64,000 bases of DNA from Phanerochaete sordida (lineage: Eukaryota; Basidiomycota; Agaricomycetes; Polyporales; Phanerochaetaceae), in contig BPQB01000012.1 in the NCBI GenBank assembly GCA_019973155.2, positions 372,001 to 436,000 of the forward strand. Direction: 5' to 3'. Numbering within the stretch: position 1 is the stretch's first letter; every line of letters starts with the position of its first letter. Positions 21,740 to 33,654 of the stretch are shown here, piece after piece. Made by a program: the position numbers and the translations under genes. The notes under the pieces are model-generated. The model saw only the letters and a program-made list of their open reading frames with translations, did no database searches and had not been told where the DNA came from.

Positions 21740-23155
21740 ATGAGGACCTCCCATTGCAGCTTGGCCTTTCATCTACTCATGTTCATTTTACTCCGTCAGT
21801 ACGTCGCTTATGCTGCGCAAATCAATGTTACTGTGGACGACCAAGGCCTGGACCCGATCACTAGAGGAAGCATAAAGTACGAGGGAGATTGGAATCTTCA
21901 GCCCGGCTGCAGCGTCTGCACTGCCACCCCGGAACCGCAGATTGACGGGACCTGGCATGACGCCTCGTTTGACGTCACCTCACCGTCCCAGCTTCCAACA
22001 AACGCGACCTTCGTCTTCACAGGTACGCTCATCTCACATATTCATACTGAATCACTGATCACCTTACTACAGGTACTGCAATATACGTCTTTGGCATGGT
22101 CGACAACTTCAATGGGATCGAACTCGTGTTCTATCTGGACGGAGAGTCGTCACCGGGCTATACCAGCCTACCATCCACGGAGCAGCCTTACCAGCTCAAT
22201 CAGCTGTACTTCGAAAAGCATGGGCTCTCAAATACTGAGCATGTGCTGAAACTTCAGAATGGGAGATTGGACACGATGCAGAAGAGCGTTGTCCTCTTTG
22301 ACTATCTTGTCTACACAAGGTGCGCTTGCGGCCTACATGTAGAGCACCGGCTCATTGAGGGACCCAAGGGACGATGGTAGTGCTGTAAGCCCTGCGGGCC
22401 CAGCATTGGACACCGCAGTATCTTCATCGCCGCCTATAAGCTCCACAGCACGCTCCTCAGCCCCATCCACGGACTCTTCCTCCGCATCGATAGTGCCTCC
22501 CGTAAACTCTACAGAACCGCCCGCGTATCCGCAGAAAACGTTTTCCACAGGGCTGTCTTCAGCAACATCCGCACCGACATTCACAACGCAGTCCTCAGCA
22601 TCATCCACGGTCTCCGCTAAACCATCCACATCTCCGTCTACCACAGCTGGATTGTCCGCATCGAGCAATCATGCCGGACTATCAGTCACACCACGAGCCA
22701 TCGTAATCTCTGTGACAAGCATCGCCGTTATCGTCGTCATCGGAAACCTCTGGTTTCTCTACCGGGCCCGCAGGAATCGCATCCGGCACGGTGCCAGATC
22801 GGTGAATGTTGCGCCCAGCAGCATGCATAGTGCGACGACTGGATCCGAGCGCAGCAGTGGCCTCCTTCAGCGCATCGCTCACGCCATCACTCCACAGACC
22901 TCCCTCCACTCCTTATCCCCTGATCCGTTCATTATCTCTGACATGACCCAGTCGCCAATACGCGCTATCGGTAAGACCAAAAATGCGGCAGCCTCTGCCC
23001 GGTCTTCGCCTACAGCGCAGAGGGAGCAGCAGACGACTGGCGGGAGGGCTCGCAGCAGTTCAGCCGATCTGGTATTTGTAGATATACGCAGGCTAGGAGG
23101 GAGTATTGCCGCAGAAACCGAACCGCCCATGTATGAAAGCGAGGTTGGGATATGA
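21740..23155 (+). CDS. VDDQ-family single-pass membrane protein, subtype A (copy 4)
   Basis: Exons 21740-22022, 22073-22319 and 22369-23155 give 438 aa. It has a signal peptide (1-27), QINVTVDDQGLDPITRGS, NLQPGCSVCTA, DGTWHDASFDV and FVFTG, then TAIYVFGMVDNFNGIELVFY to VVLFDYLVYTR. The stalk is Ser/Thr/Pro-rich. The helix (IVISVTSIAVIVVIGNLWFLY) is somewhat less hydrophobic than in other A copies. The tail ends EPPMYESEVGI, with PPMY. It converges on the B copy at 24674-23456, whose stop lies 300 nt away, so the two share a 3' intergenic space. Confidence 0.88.
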
Positions 23156-23455
23156 GGGTAGCTATGTATAGTTGTACATGGCAGTATAGCGTAGGGGACG
23201 CGACAGACTGGAGAGTATGCATATAGGCTTCAACGTTCAACTTGAAAGAATATATGTACCATCCCATCCGTTGGTGATTGCCGTCGACTCATGACTCTAG
23301 CTCCTAGTTGAGTGGCATGTCGGGCCCGTCGCGACGGTAGCCACTGAGCGGCATCTTCTCGCTGTCTCCGACACCACCTCCTCAGTTGTACACCAGGGAT
23401 GCACTGTATATCATAACAATCATGGATTCGATGGGTCGTGACCCGCACGATGAAA
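23156..23455. other. Convergent 3' spacer between A and B copies
   Basis: This short spacer between two convergent stops must hold both polyadenylation regions. No other feature was seen. Confidence 0.35.
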
Positions 23456-24674
23456 TTAATGCTTGAGAGCCGGAAGTTGTAGTCTCCCTACCCCAAACAC
23501 GCTATCGTACCGTGGAGGCGCAACCTCAACGGAATTATCCAACTTCTCATCCAAATATCCAGCCGCATATCTCCGCACTTCGTACTTCGCGTAACCATCC
23601 ACCGAGGTGCTGCCAGACGCAGAAGTGATTGACATCGAAGATGTCTCCTGATTTGAGGAGGGGTGCACCTTTGCGATCGTGTGAGCCGTCGGCGGGGACA
23701 TCACATGTGCCACAATGGAAAAAGGTACGGGGGTGTGCTGGTTCCAAGGCTTCGCAGGGTGCGCTTCGTCTTGGCTTGCAGGGCGCACAGGGCGACGGCG
23801 TCGGTGGATGTGGAAGACTAGCGCGACTAGTGCGAGTGCTGCGAGCGTGGGTACCACTATTGCAGTGGCAATCACCGCCGTGCGCGCCGAGCCTGTGAGG
23901 CCGTGCATGGGAGCAGATGTGATGGACGTTGCCGCTAAGGACGGGGCTGTGGCTGATATCCCTGAGGTTGTGGAGGGAACGATCTCAGAGACGTCGTCTC
24001 TACGATTGGGGAGATTTGTAAATGTTAGTATCTGCATACTTTTCCATAGGTTGCGTACCTCGTGTATACAATGGAGTCCAGCAGCATGAGGCTTAACCCT
24101 CCGCCAATCCTACCATTCTGAATTACGAGCGTATGATGACTTTCATTGAGATTGTCCGTATAAAAGAGCGGCTGGTCGTATGTATACGCATTCTGCGGGC
24201 CCGTCGCTGAAAATGCGTAATTTCCTTTGCTCGTGCCGTCCACGTAGAAGAAGATATCGGCGTCGCTCAAGGGGACCTCTACGGACTGTGACTGGATGCC
24301 GTACACGTATACAGCAGATCCTACGCCCAGAACATCAATGTCCGAGCACCTGATGTTATAACGGACGCACCGGTGAAGCTGAATGTAGCATTTTGAGGAA
24401 TATTATGCCCATCATTCCTGCTAGGGTCAAACGTAGTGTCTAGCCAAGTGCCATTAAACGCTTGAGAAGCGTCAGGCCGAGCGTCGCAGGAAGCGTTGCA
24501 ATTCTGGCCAAGCGACATTCCAGATGTGCGCGAGATGAAATTGCCAGTTGTTGGATCCACGCCTTGGTCGTCGACGGTGATGTTCACCAGCGCACCATAC
24601 GTAGAGATAAAGTGCTGCCCCATAAGAATGGTAGCCACTGCGGCATACCAGGCACAAAAATGCACGCAGTGCAT
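23456..24674 (-). CDS. VDDQ-family single-pass membrane protein, subtype B (copy 5, inverted)
   Basis: Exons 24674-24371, 24320-24059 and 23999-23456 give 369 aa. I start at 24674 (MHCVHFCAW) because the other B copies start at the matching Met; the upstream in-frame Met at 24836 is not conserved. Features are a signal peptide, ALVNITVDDQGVDPTTGN, SLGQNCNASCDA, NGTWLDTTFDP and FSFTG, then SAVYVYGIQSQSVEV and LMLLDSIVYTR. A short stalk, the helix TAVIATAIVVPTLAALALVALVF, the basic HRRRRPVRP and a tail with APPRYDSVFG follow. It is the only clearly inverted member of the array. Confidence 0.86.
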
Positions 24675-24839
24675 CTGAGGAAGATGAAATGGAAAAGAGG
24701 ATGCTGGCGAATGTGCAGCTCCAGCACGGGCGGTATTATGGGTAGCTAGGACACCTTCTGTATGGCTGTGTGCATCTGTTCTAGAAATAGATGTCAGCAG
24801 AGGCAGTGTAAGAAGGAACTGTTTAGTATCTAACAATCT

Positions 24840-26770
24840 GACTCAAGCTGTGCAAGGGCAAGTTCCACGATGCGGGATCTAGCAAGCGAACGGCTCGTTT
24901 CTCTCTAGAGCACACACGTGTGACTGTAAAATGAGCAACTAGCTTTCTGTACCGGGGTGATTGTGATGATAGATAGTAATTTATCAGCTATCCAAGCTAC
25001 GAACGGGATCTGGTAATAGCTTCTGCAGAGATGGCGGGTAGCGCGTACTTGTCAATGTTGCGCCACCGCTCTACTCCCGGTGGCTAGCTCCTACGTTGCT
25101 AGCTGCACGACAAATCCGGACTCGCGAGTAATCTGCAGCTGTAGTTGGACGGGTCGAGAGAGGTTTTATGACATAAATGCGGCAATATTTACATCTTTGT
25201 GTTATCACGGCGCATGGCGGATGGATCACTGCTCTGCCGGTGCACTATCTTCCCTTTGTGAGCATCTCTTGCCGTCTCCTAGTACGAGGCTGACTGGCGA
25301 GCTGGTTTGATCATGCTCAGGGGCTCAATCGAGTACTATTCAGTCAAGGGACTTGTACGAATCGCCGCCGATCTAAGGGCTCAGCGCCAAGAGCGAGCTG
25401 CGCGGTTTATGAAGCGAGATGGGAGGATTGCAGGGGCTTCGGCATATGATAAGTGTATCTGGCCCCTTCCGGCGCCCGCGCAGGAGACTTACTTATCTCT
25501 CTGTCGGATAATGCTGTCTGCGCTTTGTTCGGTTTTGCGAAAGCACGACGACGGTGGAGCGCGTGGGGAGTCCCATCTGCGGCCTCTTCGTCCTGGATAT
25601 GGTCGCGCTCAGTGAGTCTCCTCTCCCTAGTAAGCAGTCATAATCTGATGAAGAAGACGATATACTTCCGGCAAAAATGAAAATCAGACTCGAAGCGATG
25701 AACTGTGCACGCTACGCCACGCAAATGTCGTGATGTTGTACCAATGTATACAGTTCTATCGTCCCTGAGCAATGTCCCTTTCAACCCGTTTTGGCGACCA
25801 ACAGATTTCATCTCGCTTTAAGCTCTGTTCGTCGGCCGCAGCTATGCAGCACCGTAGTAAATTCAACCTAACCGGCACCCCACTAGAGCGTACACCATCG
25901 ACTATTCCATCTAGACCGTCGCGCAGAATGCAGTGTTCAATGTCACCGGTGCGTGCTCTCTATTCAGCCGAGCTACCGGTGATATTGCTGTAGGCACTCG
26001 TCAACGACGTTGTCCTCTCTCAAATCATCAAGATCGCCACTACATCGCTGGTGGTCCCGTACCTGTTAGCTGCTCTTGCCGGACACTCCATATTTCCTAT
26101 CACCACCACGGCCCTCTTCATGAACTTGTCGGTGCTGCGGCCCCTTAACACGTCCTGCGGCGCGCCTGCCCCTGCCGTGCTTTCCTCTGACAGAGGGCGG
26201 ATCGCACGACAGGCCTAAATTAGCGGTACACATCCTATTATCGCCTGGGAAGCGTGCATCGCGCATCATCGATGCATCATCAGCAGCCACAGCGTATAGA
26301 CAGAGTCATGGGGTATCCTGCGCCGCCGATGTCTCAAACACTTCCGAGCAATTTCTTTGATATTGGGCAGCTTATGAGAGTGCAGAGTGGGCTTATAATG
26401 CATGATATATAAGGCGGCGCCGCTTGCAGAGTGAATGCTGATTGACCTGCTTACATTCAGACTGTAAACAAGGCTGATTGAAGCGCTATTCCGCGCTAGA
26501 AATGCTGTGTAAATGCTAATACGTAGGAGCAAGGGCTCTCATCAAGGAGGATATATAATGTTCACTCGTACAACGCATCACTTTGCGGAACAGTCTCGGT
26601 TTCAACCAAAACTCAATCCACGCCCAGTACGTACGTACGGTAAATATAGCTAATTGAGATCCTAGGTGAAACACGACTAGACGGCTCGCGCTGCATATCT
26701 ACACGCTGCAGATTCTAGAAGCCCAGGCGGACCCACCTCCCACCTCCCGTTTCCTCAGAGCATCGCCAAC
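24840..26770. other. Intergenic region with a possible exon relic
   Basis: No gene was recognised. At 25915-26000 a short stretch resembles the exon 1/intron 1 boundary of VDDQ genes (listed separately). The end holds the promoter of the next copy. Confidence 0.3.
25905..26005 (+). pseudogene. Possible relic of a VDDQ exon 1/intron 1 boundary
   Basis: The string starting near 25918 (GCGCAGAATGCAGTGTTCAA) continues to a GTCACCGGTGCG junction. It aligns with about 30 of 36 matches to 58070-58105 of the 57802 copy, and is followed after ~45 nt by an AG and GCACT, as in that copy. The rest of the gene is not visible. Confidence 0.35.
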
Positions 26771-27994
26771 ATGCCCCCCAGTCTCGGTCGTTTGACCATC
26801 GCGTGGATCGCTCTCATTATGTTTCCGTTTCTGCTTCCAGCAGTCAACGGCAGACTGACCAGCATTATTGTCGACGATCAGGACATGGGGCCAATATCCG
26901 CAAACAGCATCGCGTACGCGTCGCTCGCCTGGGATATTGGCCAGACGTGCACAACGTGCGACGCTCAGCCGCAGCCCAACCAAACCCTCGGAGGCACCTG
27001 GCACGACGCTACGTACGGTCCCGACGACAGCACTCGCAATATACCGCAGAATGCAACGCTCAACTTTACCGGTATGCCTAGCCTCCCCGATCTGTGAATA
27101 CATCTACATAGCCAATCTATAGGGTCTGCAATCTACGTCTACGGTATTCAGGCCCAGCACAGTACCCGAACATCATCCGATCTTATCTTCTACATTGACG
27201 GCGTGGAGAGGAGCCGATACAAGTTCATTCCATTCGGAGACCAAGATACCTTCACGTACAACCAGGTCCTCTTTTCTGAGACAAATCTTGAAGATGCTCC
27301 ACATACGTTCATGCTTCAGAACGGACAGATCGGAGGAGAGGGAAGCCTCGTCCTGCTCGACTATATCATGTACATGACGTGCGTGCCTGGAGTCATGCAG
27401 TCTGAGGATCCCGCTGAACGTAGCTGCGCTCAGGAACCAAGATCCGTTCGCCAGCAATTCCACAAACTCGACAACAGGTTCGTCTCCAGACAGCACCCAA
27501 ACTCATGCTTTGCAGTTGAGCCCCAGACTCATGGTACATATCGGACAGCAACGACTACAACAGCGACCGTGACAGTGACCTCCGCGGCCGCGCCCGGGAT
27601 TACTGGTGACGCACGCACGGCCGTAATTTGCCTGGCAGCAGCACTCGCGGCGGCGCTCGGTGCCATGACAGTGATTGCTTGGCGCGCTCGGCGTGGGCAT
27701 CGCGCCGCGGAACGCTCTCAAGGCCCGCCAGACACGGGAGTCGCGCCGTTCCCGCTCGTACCCTCCACCGCCATCCCTCCGGTTGAGGTCAGCCAGGCAT
27801 CGTTCAACTCATTGTACCTGCAAGAGCAGTGGCCGTCGGCGTTGCTCGCGTCTGGCGGGAGGACGCAGTCTGCGGGCAACGGGGAGATGCAGCGGGTGAG
27901 GGCAGAGTGCCCGGACAGCGCGAGGGGCGATAGCGTTGCGGGAAAGTCTGCACCGCCCGCGTACGACGCGGGGGAAGTCCGATATGCAGCGTAG
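26771..27994 (+). CDS. VDDQ-family single-pass membrane protein, subtype C (copy 6)
   Basis: Exons 26771-27071 and 27123-27994 give 390 aa. The second exon is open to the stop, although a donor at about 27379 could remove a short intron. The protein has a signal peptide (1-29), LTSIIVDDQDMGPISANS, DIGQTCTTCDA, GGTWHDATYGP and LNFTG, then SAIYVYGIQAQHSTR and LVLLDYIMYMT. A Thr-rich stalk (TATTTTATVTVTS) precedes the helix AVICLAAALAAALGAMTVIAW. The tail carries VEVSQASFNSLYLQEQW and ends AGKSAPPAYDAGEVRYAA. Its distal part from ~27737 is the left edge of the segmental duplication that reappears at 46560; two other tail relics (17655, 46560) derive from this subtype. Confidence 0.87.
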
Positions 27995-28049
27995 CATGGT
28001 GGGATCCGCGCGTCAACGCGTGATTGAACAGTGTGTGAGAGCGGGGGTG

Positions 28050-28450
28050 TAGATATCCGGGTGTGTAAGGAGAGTTTGGGCGAGGGAATGGCGCAGGGCA
28101 GGGAGAGCGCGAACGCTTCGTAGAAGCCGAGAACTTTGCCGGATAACATGATATCAAAGTGGAGGCCCGCGTGCATTTCCTAGGACGATGGTGAGTGGGA
28201 CGTAAGACAGCAACAAGGAGCACACGCGTGATCTGCGCGCGCAGTTGCACGTTACCGCTCGACGGCGTACTAGGAATGGCGTGCTTCGGAATGCGCAGCT
28301 CGTGACTCGTACGTCCCACGGTCGTCGTTCATGTCGGTGGCCTCTACCGCGCGGGGGACGTAGGCTGTCGTGCCGCTGGGCACCGGAGCGACGCGACGAG
28401 TGCAGGCCTGTGTGGCACATGCGCGGGAGAGAGGCCTGCAGGCGCACAGT
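28050..28450 (-). pseudogene. Decayed HAD type II dehalogenase, partial (copy a)
   Basis: Minus-strand fragments read IPKHAIPSTPSSGNV and then GKVLGFYEAFALS. They match KKHAIVGTLSNGNM and GELLGSYKP of the less damaged HAD copy at 46480-45753. No catalytic N-terminal motif is present. A second partial copy follows immediately upstream. Confidence 0.6.
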
Positions 28451-28479
28451 AGTATGATTTGGCGTTTCTATGGGCGAGT

Positions 28480-29250
28480 ACTTGAGAGCAGAGGGGGGTG
28501 GAAATAGAGTGGGCGATCTAGGGGCTGTGAGCAGCTCGAAGTTGAAGATGGCGTGCCAGGGTAGATCGGTACGCGTCGCCTATAGAGATGGTGCGTAAGA
28601 TGCAAAGGAAGATAGAGCGCGCACGTACGATATTGACCAGCCAGCGCGGCAGCGTGTAGACTCTGATGCGCGTTTTGACGACGTACAGGCTAGGCGTCGT
28701 GGCGAGCCAACCTGGCCGTGCCTGGATGGGGTCAGCTGAGATCGAGTGAGGCGCGTCCACGACGCACCGTCGCGCCTGTACCAGACCGAGACAGCCTTTG
28801 TTTCTTCTTCACAGCCCTGTACTTATCTTCCCAAGGTCCTCCCATCCGGACTTTTTCGCGCACGCCGGGGAGAATCTGATGATGAAGCGCGTCCATGTTG
28901 CCATGTCCTTCGCTACGGCCCACAGAAACCTTCCTCAGGTAATGCCTTCTCAGCAGCTTCACAGACGATTCGGCGTCTTGTCGTACATGTTCTCGACATC
29001 GATGAAGCCTCGCCCCTGTTTCTGCGCATTCCTGTGCGACCGCGATCCGGTCGGCTGCAAGTCCGCACCAGCTCAGCAAAACCCAGATGTCCCTGACACA
29101 GAAAGCACTCACAACTTCGGAGAATGTCACGGTGGGTTGACTGCAGCCCGTGCTCAACGCTCTGCTAGCTGGCGACGGTGCTGAGCACGTCGAGGGGAAA
29201 CACGTCGATGTCGGCAAGTGGACTAGCCATGTCATCAGCAGGACTTGCGA
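28480..29250 (-). pseudogene. Decayed HAD type II dehalogenase, partial (copy b)
   Basis: The minus strand contains LADIDVFPLDVLSTVAS (compare ADVEVILFDVFGTAVD, the HAD motif I with the Asp nucleophile), GNMDALHHQILPGV, WLATTPSLYVVKTRIRVYTL and, after an intron-like gap, TDLPWHAIFNFELLTA. The frames do not join and the DVFGT motif is altered to DVLST, so it cannot make an active dehalogenase. It is duplicated at 47400-48130. Confidence 0.65.
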
Positions 29251-29379
29251 TGCGGGGTGCTGTTGGTGGTAGCGGCATGTACGTCTACGCTGACAGATTT
29301 GAGGTGTCCAGACGAGAAGATGAAGGTGGTATGGACGGAGGAGAGCAGGAGCAGTGAGGCGCGCCAAACGCGAAGCGGG

Positions 29380-29500
29380 CGTATGGCTCAATCGGGACTG
29401 GCGTCGGGATAGGCGCCTCCCTGGCGCGCGGCGCGACCCGAAGAGGCGACTGCGGTTCCTCTGCGCGAACTCCTGCTATTCTGCCACTCTCATTCGAAAC
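29380..29500 (+). repeat. Dispersed GC-rich module, copy 3
   Basis: It contains TCAATCGGGACTGGCGTCGG, GATAGGCGCCTC, a GCGCGGCGCGACC block and a CATAAAT string ~25 nt after its end. Copy 4 at 48205 is its partner in the segmental duplication. Confidence 0.55.
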
Positions 29501-29532
29501 GCGGTCCTATGTCTGACCAGAGACTTGCATAA

Positions 29533-30640
29533 ATGTCGAAAACATCGTCGCTCGGGTCGCTGGAGATCACGAAGAGATCTTTGCGGCGGGATGAACGGAA
29601 AGTGGGTCGCGCTGACCCGCTAAATTTACAGGGCTGTTGTCGCGTAAGGTATGACGCTGTGCAGGACACTCGCCGACAAACTCCTGACTCTTTCCCATTT
29701 CGCAGTATCAAAGCCCGGACTGTGGATGTCATGACCGCTGCCTGTCCGCGGTCCAACTGACGGCGCCCCTGGACGGCGCGCATGCCGCTGCCGGGTCTAT
29801 CTATCTTCGGTAAGACGACACCACGTATAGCCTCGGATTTGCACACCCAACGCAGGACAGGTGAGTCACCGAATACCCCGACGATCGCCTAAGACTCACG
29901 CGCGCCGGCCAGATTCAGTTTGAGTACATAGACAGAAACACCTCACAGTGATTCTCCTCTAAATCCCGATATTTTACGTAGGAGACACGTTGCGCGCGGA
30001 CGCATGTCGCTTTGCACAGATTGAACCGGGCGCGCTCTGAAAGGGCTGTGCTGGCGAGAACTAGGACGAGTCGCCAGGATGCACCCCGTTGTTGTTGTGT
30101 CCAGAGTGAGCACGCGACCCCGCCGTGTCTACAAACATCGATCTGGCGTATCTCATGGTCAGTACCTGAAGCCCGAGGAAATACCGAGGGCGTTATATCT
30201 GTACAAAGTTTCACTCGCCACGACACGATAGTCCAAGGGAGATGTGTCTCGGAAGAAGGTCCGGTTGATATCGGTCAGTAACTGAACCAAGTCGCCAGTC
30301 ACCATGTGCTTCGCTGAATGTGTTCCGAGCCAGGAGATGCCTCGATACGAAGACGAGTCGCGACCATCTCCGCCGACACTTCGGCTAAGCTGATCTAGCT
30401 CTTCACCGTACGGTAGCTCTGGACACGCGCGATCAGCTCGCGCTCTGACACCTTATCCCACGAGGACCTGCAGGACCTGCGGCCAGAGTTAGTGCCGCCG
30501 TATGCGTATGCCTCTCCATCCTTCTGTTCTGCTTTCCACGTTCCATTTGCGGTCGCCAACACGGGCCGGCCTGTGATACTCCCGCCGAACAAGGCCGGGA
30601 AGTAGGCTGTTCCAGTACAGTCCTTGTCCATGGAATTGAG
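29533..30640. other. Unassigned part of the segmental duplication
   Basis: Between the HAD relics and the A-tail relic no family is recognised. A conserved GTAAGG...CGCAG pair at about 29646-29707 looks like an intron and is retained in the partner copy (about 48487-48547), which hints at an unidentified gene. The stretch 30490-30640 has no counterpart in the partner block; a 101-residue minus-strand frame there is unrecognised. Confidence 0.35.
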
Positions 30641-30785
30641 ATGGCACCAAACGACGGACGAGAGACCGCGCAGTAGCATCGGTGATATGCTTTGCAACAT
30701 CGTAAGCGTGCACGGGCATGGAGTCAGTATTGTAGGAGAGACTTCATCCCCAATATATGAGAGTGAGGTCGGGATGTTTCTGTAG
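30640..30785 (+). pseudogene. Tail relic of a subtype A VDDQ gene
   Basis: The frame reads IVSVHGHGVSIVGETSSPIY then ESEVGMFL and a stop, against IVSVHGLGVSIAGETAPPMY and QSEVGIVL in the 50472 copy. Similarity continues past the stop. The first ~90% of the gene is missing, and PPxY has become SPIY, so one proline is lost. In the partner block the whole gene survives. Confidence 0.8.
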
Positions 30786-30826
30786 AGGCGTACACAGCAC
30801 TCGTGATGGAAGGACGGTAAGGATTT

Positions 30827-30990
30827 TAGCGTGGGGCTCTAGCGTGGGCTAGCGTGGGCTAGCGTGGGCCCGCTAAAGTTAGCGTGGGCTCGCGTGACGC
30901 TAGCGTGCGCAAGTTCACGCTCGCAGACGCGAGTTCACGCTAGCTAAAGTTAGGTCACGCTCGTGAAAGTGACTTCGCGTGAGCGTTGCG
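30827..30990 (+). repeat. Left subterminal GCTAGCGTGG array
   Basis: Four or more close repeats of TAGCGTGGGC are followed by degenerate copies in both orientations (TTCACGCTAG, GTTAGCGTGG). This forms the inner part of the left terminal inverted repeat. Confidence 0.8.
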
Positions 30991-31499
30991 TATGTTCTCA
31001 TGGTGTATGAATGCCAGTGCCCGTGCGCGCGCAGTGCCTAATGGTAACACATATGTAGAATTAAGTCGTGGTCTGAGTGACCTCTTTGTGCAGGGTTAAG
31101 TAGTGTCTTGTAGTTATGTGCTATGGTGAGCTGCTACACACATTCGAATGGATGCAGACTCGACTCGGACACTTGCTGACGAATAGCCGTGGAGTCACGG
31201 ACATCCGCGCGCGAGCGAAAGCGGCTTATTGTGACTCGAACGCACTCCGTTTATGGGTCCGTTAGACAAAGCATGGTTTATGCTCCTCCGGCTGGTCATT
31301 CTTCGTCAGTACCTCGAGCGGAAAGCAAAGATGACGAGCAGATCATTAATATGCTGGATCGGGCTGTACGCGAGGTTGAGGAGCGGGAGCGGGAGGCGTG
31401 GCATAGTCCAAGAAGCAAAGGCAACGGTGGTGGCGGCATTAGACAACGGCGGTGGCGGCATTAAACTAGGGTGCAAGCAGGCCAAAGTGTGAACACTTG

Positions 31500-32790
31500 G
31501 CGGGTACGATTTCTTCATTCTTCTTTGAATTACCCCAACCACCTACCCATCCAAATAGTTTGAACCCATCAGACTATATTGAACAATTGAACTAAAGTGT
31601 AACATATTCATACAAGCCTTAAGCAACATGAATAGCAATGCATACTATTAGGGAATTATGTAAGCACATAGAATACCACAACAAGCTCATGGACATCAGG
31701 GCTATCATCCAGCTTAGCTGAAGTCATATAATCTAAATGGCCTTCAAGCTGATATAGGTTTCCATGCTGTAAGGTGTGCTTATACCAAACTTGCTGAGAT
31801 GAGCTAACAGTCTGGATGTAAAGTGATTATTCTTGTAGCAAATGAGCTGGCACAACCTGTATCGGTGAGCATTCAAATCCATGCTGGAAGAACACCATCC
31901 ACTAGAAACCTAGAAAAAACTGAGGCACTCTCTCGAACTGGATTACATTGACTAGGTCATCTGCAGCCTGTGCATCTGATAGCTGTCATCTGCTTGAGGT
32001 TTGCATGCAGCCTCTTGAGTGTAAATTCCTGCTTGCTTGTGCTCTTGAGAATAAATATCCTGTCTTTCCCACTTACATGCAGAGCACTGTATTAGCAGAT
32101 CTGTGTAGGAGCCTTCTGGCTCTTGACAACATTTTACACAGTTTGGCAAGTTAAGCATGAGTACTGTCTGAGCCAGAAAGCATCAGACTGCAGCAAATGG
32201 CTACATAGGGGATATATACAAGACATACTGATTCAGTCAGTTTGTCACCAATATTCTAGGCTGTATATATAAGCTGAGAGCTAGTTTCATTACTTCAACG
32301 TTAATGGAGACATACATGTACCAGATTTATGGTCTGTCTATCCTCAGAAACTTCAAAACACAATCTAGACTGCCCTGAGGAAGCTCAGGTAGCCTTGCGC
32401 GCCAAATAAGCGCTCAACGGCGCCTAAATCCAGTATGTGTGCCTCTTCATCAGAGCTCTGTATGCTTGTCAGAATTTTGGATCCTATATGTTTCCATATA
32501 TTCAGGATCCTATACCCATGCTATACACCATGTGCATGTAAAAATATAGATGTTTTGTTGTTTCAGATGTCATGTTCCCAATTGGGAAGTCGAAATTGAT
32601 CCAAAGCGAAATGTGTCTCCTGATGACTCAAACTATACAATATCATATTTCTGATGTTATAGATCCTGTTTATAGTGCATACTATACGTGTATACCAAGT
32701 TTCATGACAATCCCTCAAGTAGAAGGCTCGGGGCAGAAAAAAGTGTGAAAGTGAAAAGGCGCTCAAAGCGCTGGTCTGAATTGGAACGAT
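31500..32790. other. AT-rich island inside the insertion
   Basis: Base composition drops clearly below the surrounding GC-rich DNA. Frames are short. A minus-strand frame at 32158-31952 has paired cysteines (NCVKCC and IQCSAC). Other minus-strand fragments (QVWYKHTLQHGNLYQ near 31770) read like protein but are broken by stops, so a decayed transposon gene is possible. I cannot name the family. Confidence 0.4.
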
Positions 32791-32986
32791 GTCTTCACTT
32801 CATTCAGAAATCGTAACAACGGTGAAGAAGACAAGGCAGAGGACGACGACGAACCTGAGTCCGCTCCTTCACACCTTACTATCCGCCGCTTTACAATGGC
32901 TGAGCGGCGAGCAGGCGGTCGCGGCTTGCCTGGGCTGAACTAATACGACTAAAAGCTACCGCAACACCTATTCTCGCAATTAGCCT

Positions 32987-33442
32987 GTGCATTCACTCGA
33001 TCCAGCGCGATATATGATCGACAGGGGCCCGCTTAAAAAGCCATTTGAGCTCGATGATGACGAACCAACAGCATGTGTCTGGACAGACGACGATCACCCA
33101 CCGTACGCCGGGCCTCTCTCTCGAGCAGCCGGAATGATATCAGGCCCTTTCTACATCCGGTATGTATGGAGTAGAGGCCGTCGTGAGGACGGTGGCGAAG
33201 AAGGTTCTTCCACGACGGCGCCCCAAGCGTGCTTCCGATGCCGCTGCCGTAGCAGCGGCGGAGCGGTCGAACAAGAAGGTCAAACCGGAGATAGTTTAGA
33301 GGGTGGTGTGCGTACAGTGTTCTTTACAGTCGTTAATATTCATGACCCGTGCTACCCACGTTCTCAGGTCGTCGGTATTACCTTCGCAAGACCCCGGGAA
33401 CCCTTTACCGTGCGCAGCGCAGACGCTGAGCGAGGAATATAA
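32987..33442 (+). other. Unidentified open frame within the insertion
   Basis: A 151-codon frame encodes an acidic start (FELDDDEPTACVWTDDDHP) and a short Cys-rich segment (CFRCRCRSSG). No family is recognised and no splice pattern supports it. It may be captured or cryptic coding sequence of the element. Confidence 0.25.
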
Positions 33443-33654
33443 TCCTTTGGGGAACTATGCACAGATTTCTGCTACGGTTCGTGTTCAAACAAGTTGAAGA
33501 GCTAGAATTAGACCTGCCAGACCGGTTCTGCTATGTTCGGTCTGTGTTCATGTTTGCGTTCGGTGCCGGGCCCAAGGCCCATGATCGGCTTCTGCCACGG
33601 GGTTCAGAGACTGGAATCGATCCGTGTCAAAGCAACGCTAGCTTGTAGCCTTGC

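Larger units (their letters stand above)
27737..30785. repeat. Segmental duplication block, copy 1 (proximal part)
   Basis: From 27737 to about 30490 the sequence runs parallel to 46560-49470 with frequent substitutions and small indels (for example AGAGTTTGG-CGAGGGAATGGC in both). It resumes at ~30640-30785 against 51835-51984. It contains the C-copy tail, two decayed HAD genes, the GC-rich module and the end of an A copy. It continues beyond the 5.65 kb insertion at 36476. Confidence 0.85.

Noticed and set aside
24675..24836. Upstream Met at 24836 as the start of the inverted B copy
   Set aside because: The extra 54 residues are not conserved in the two other B copies, which start at the equivalent of 24674 and have a normal signal peptide there.
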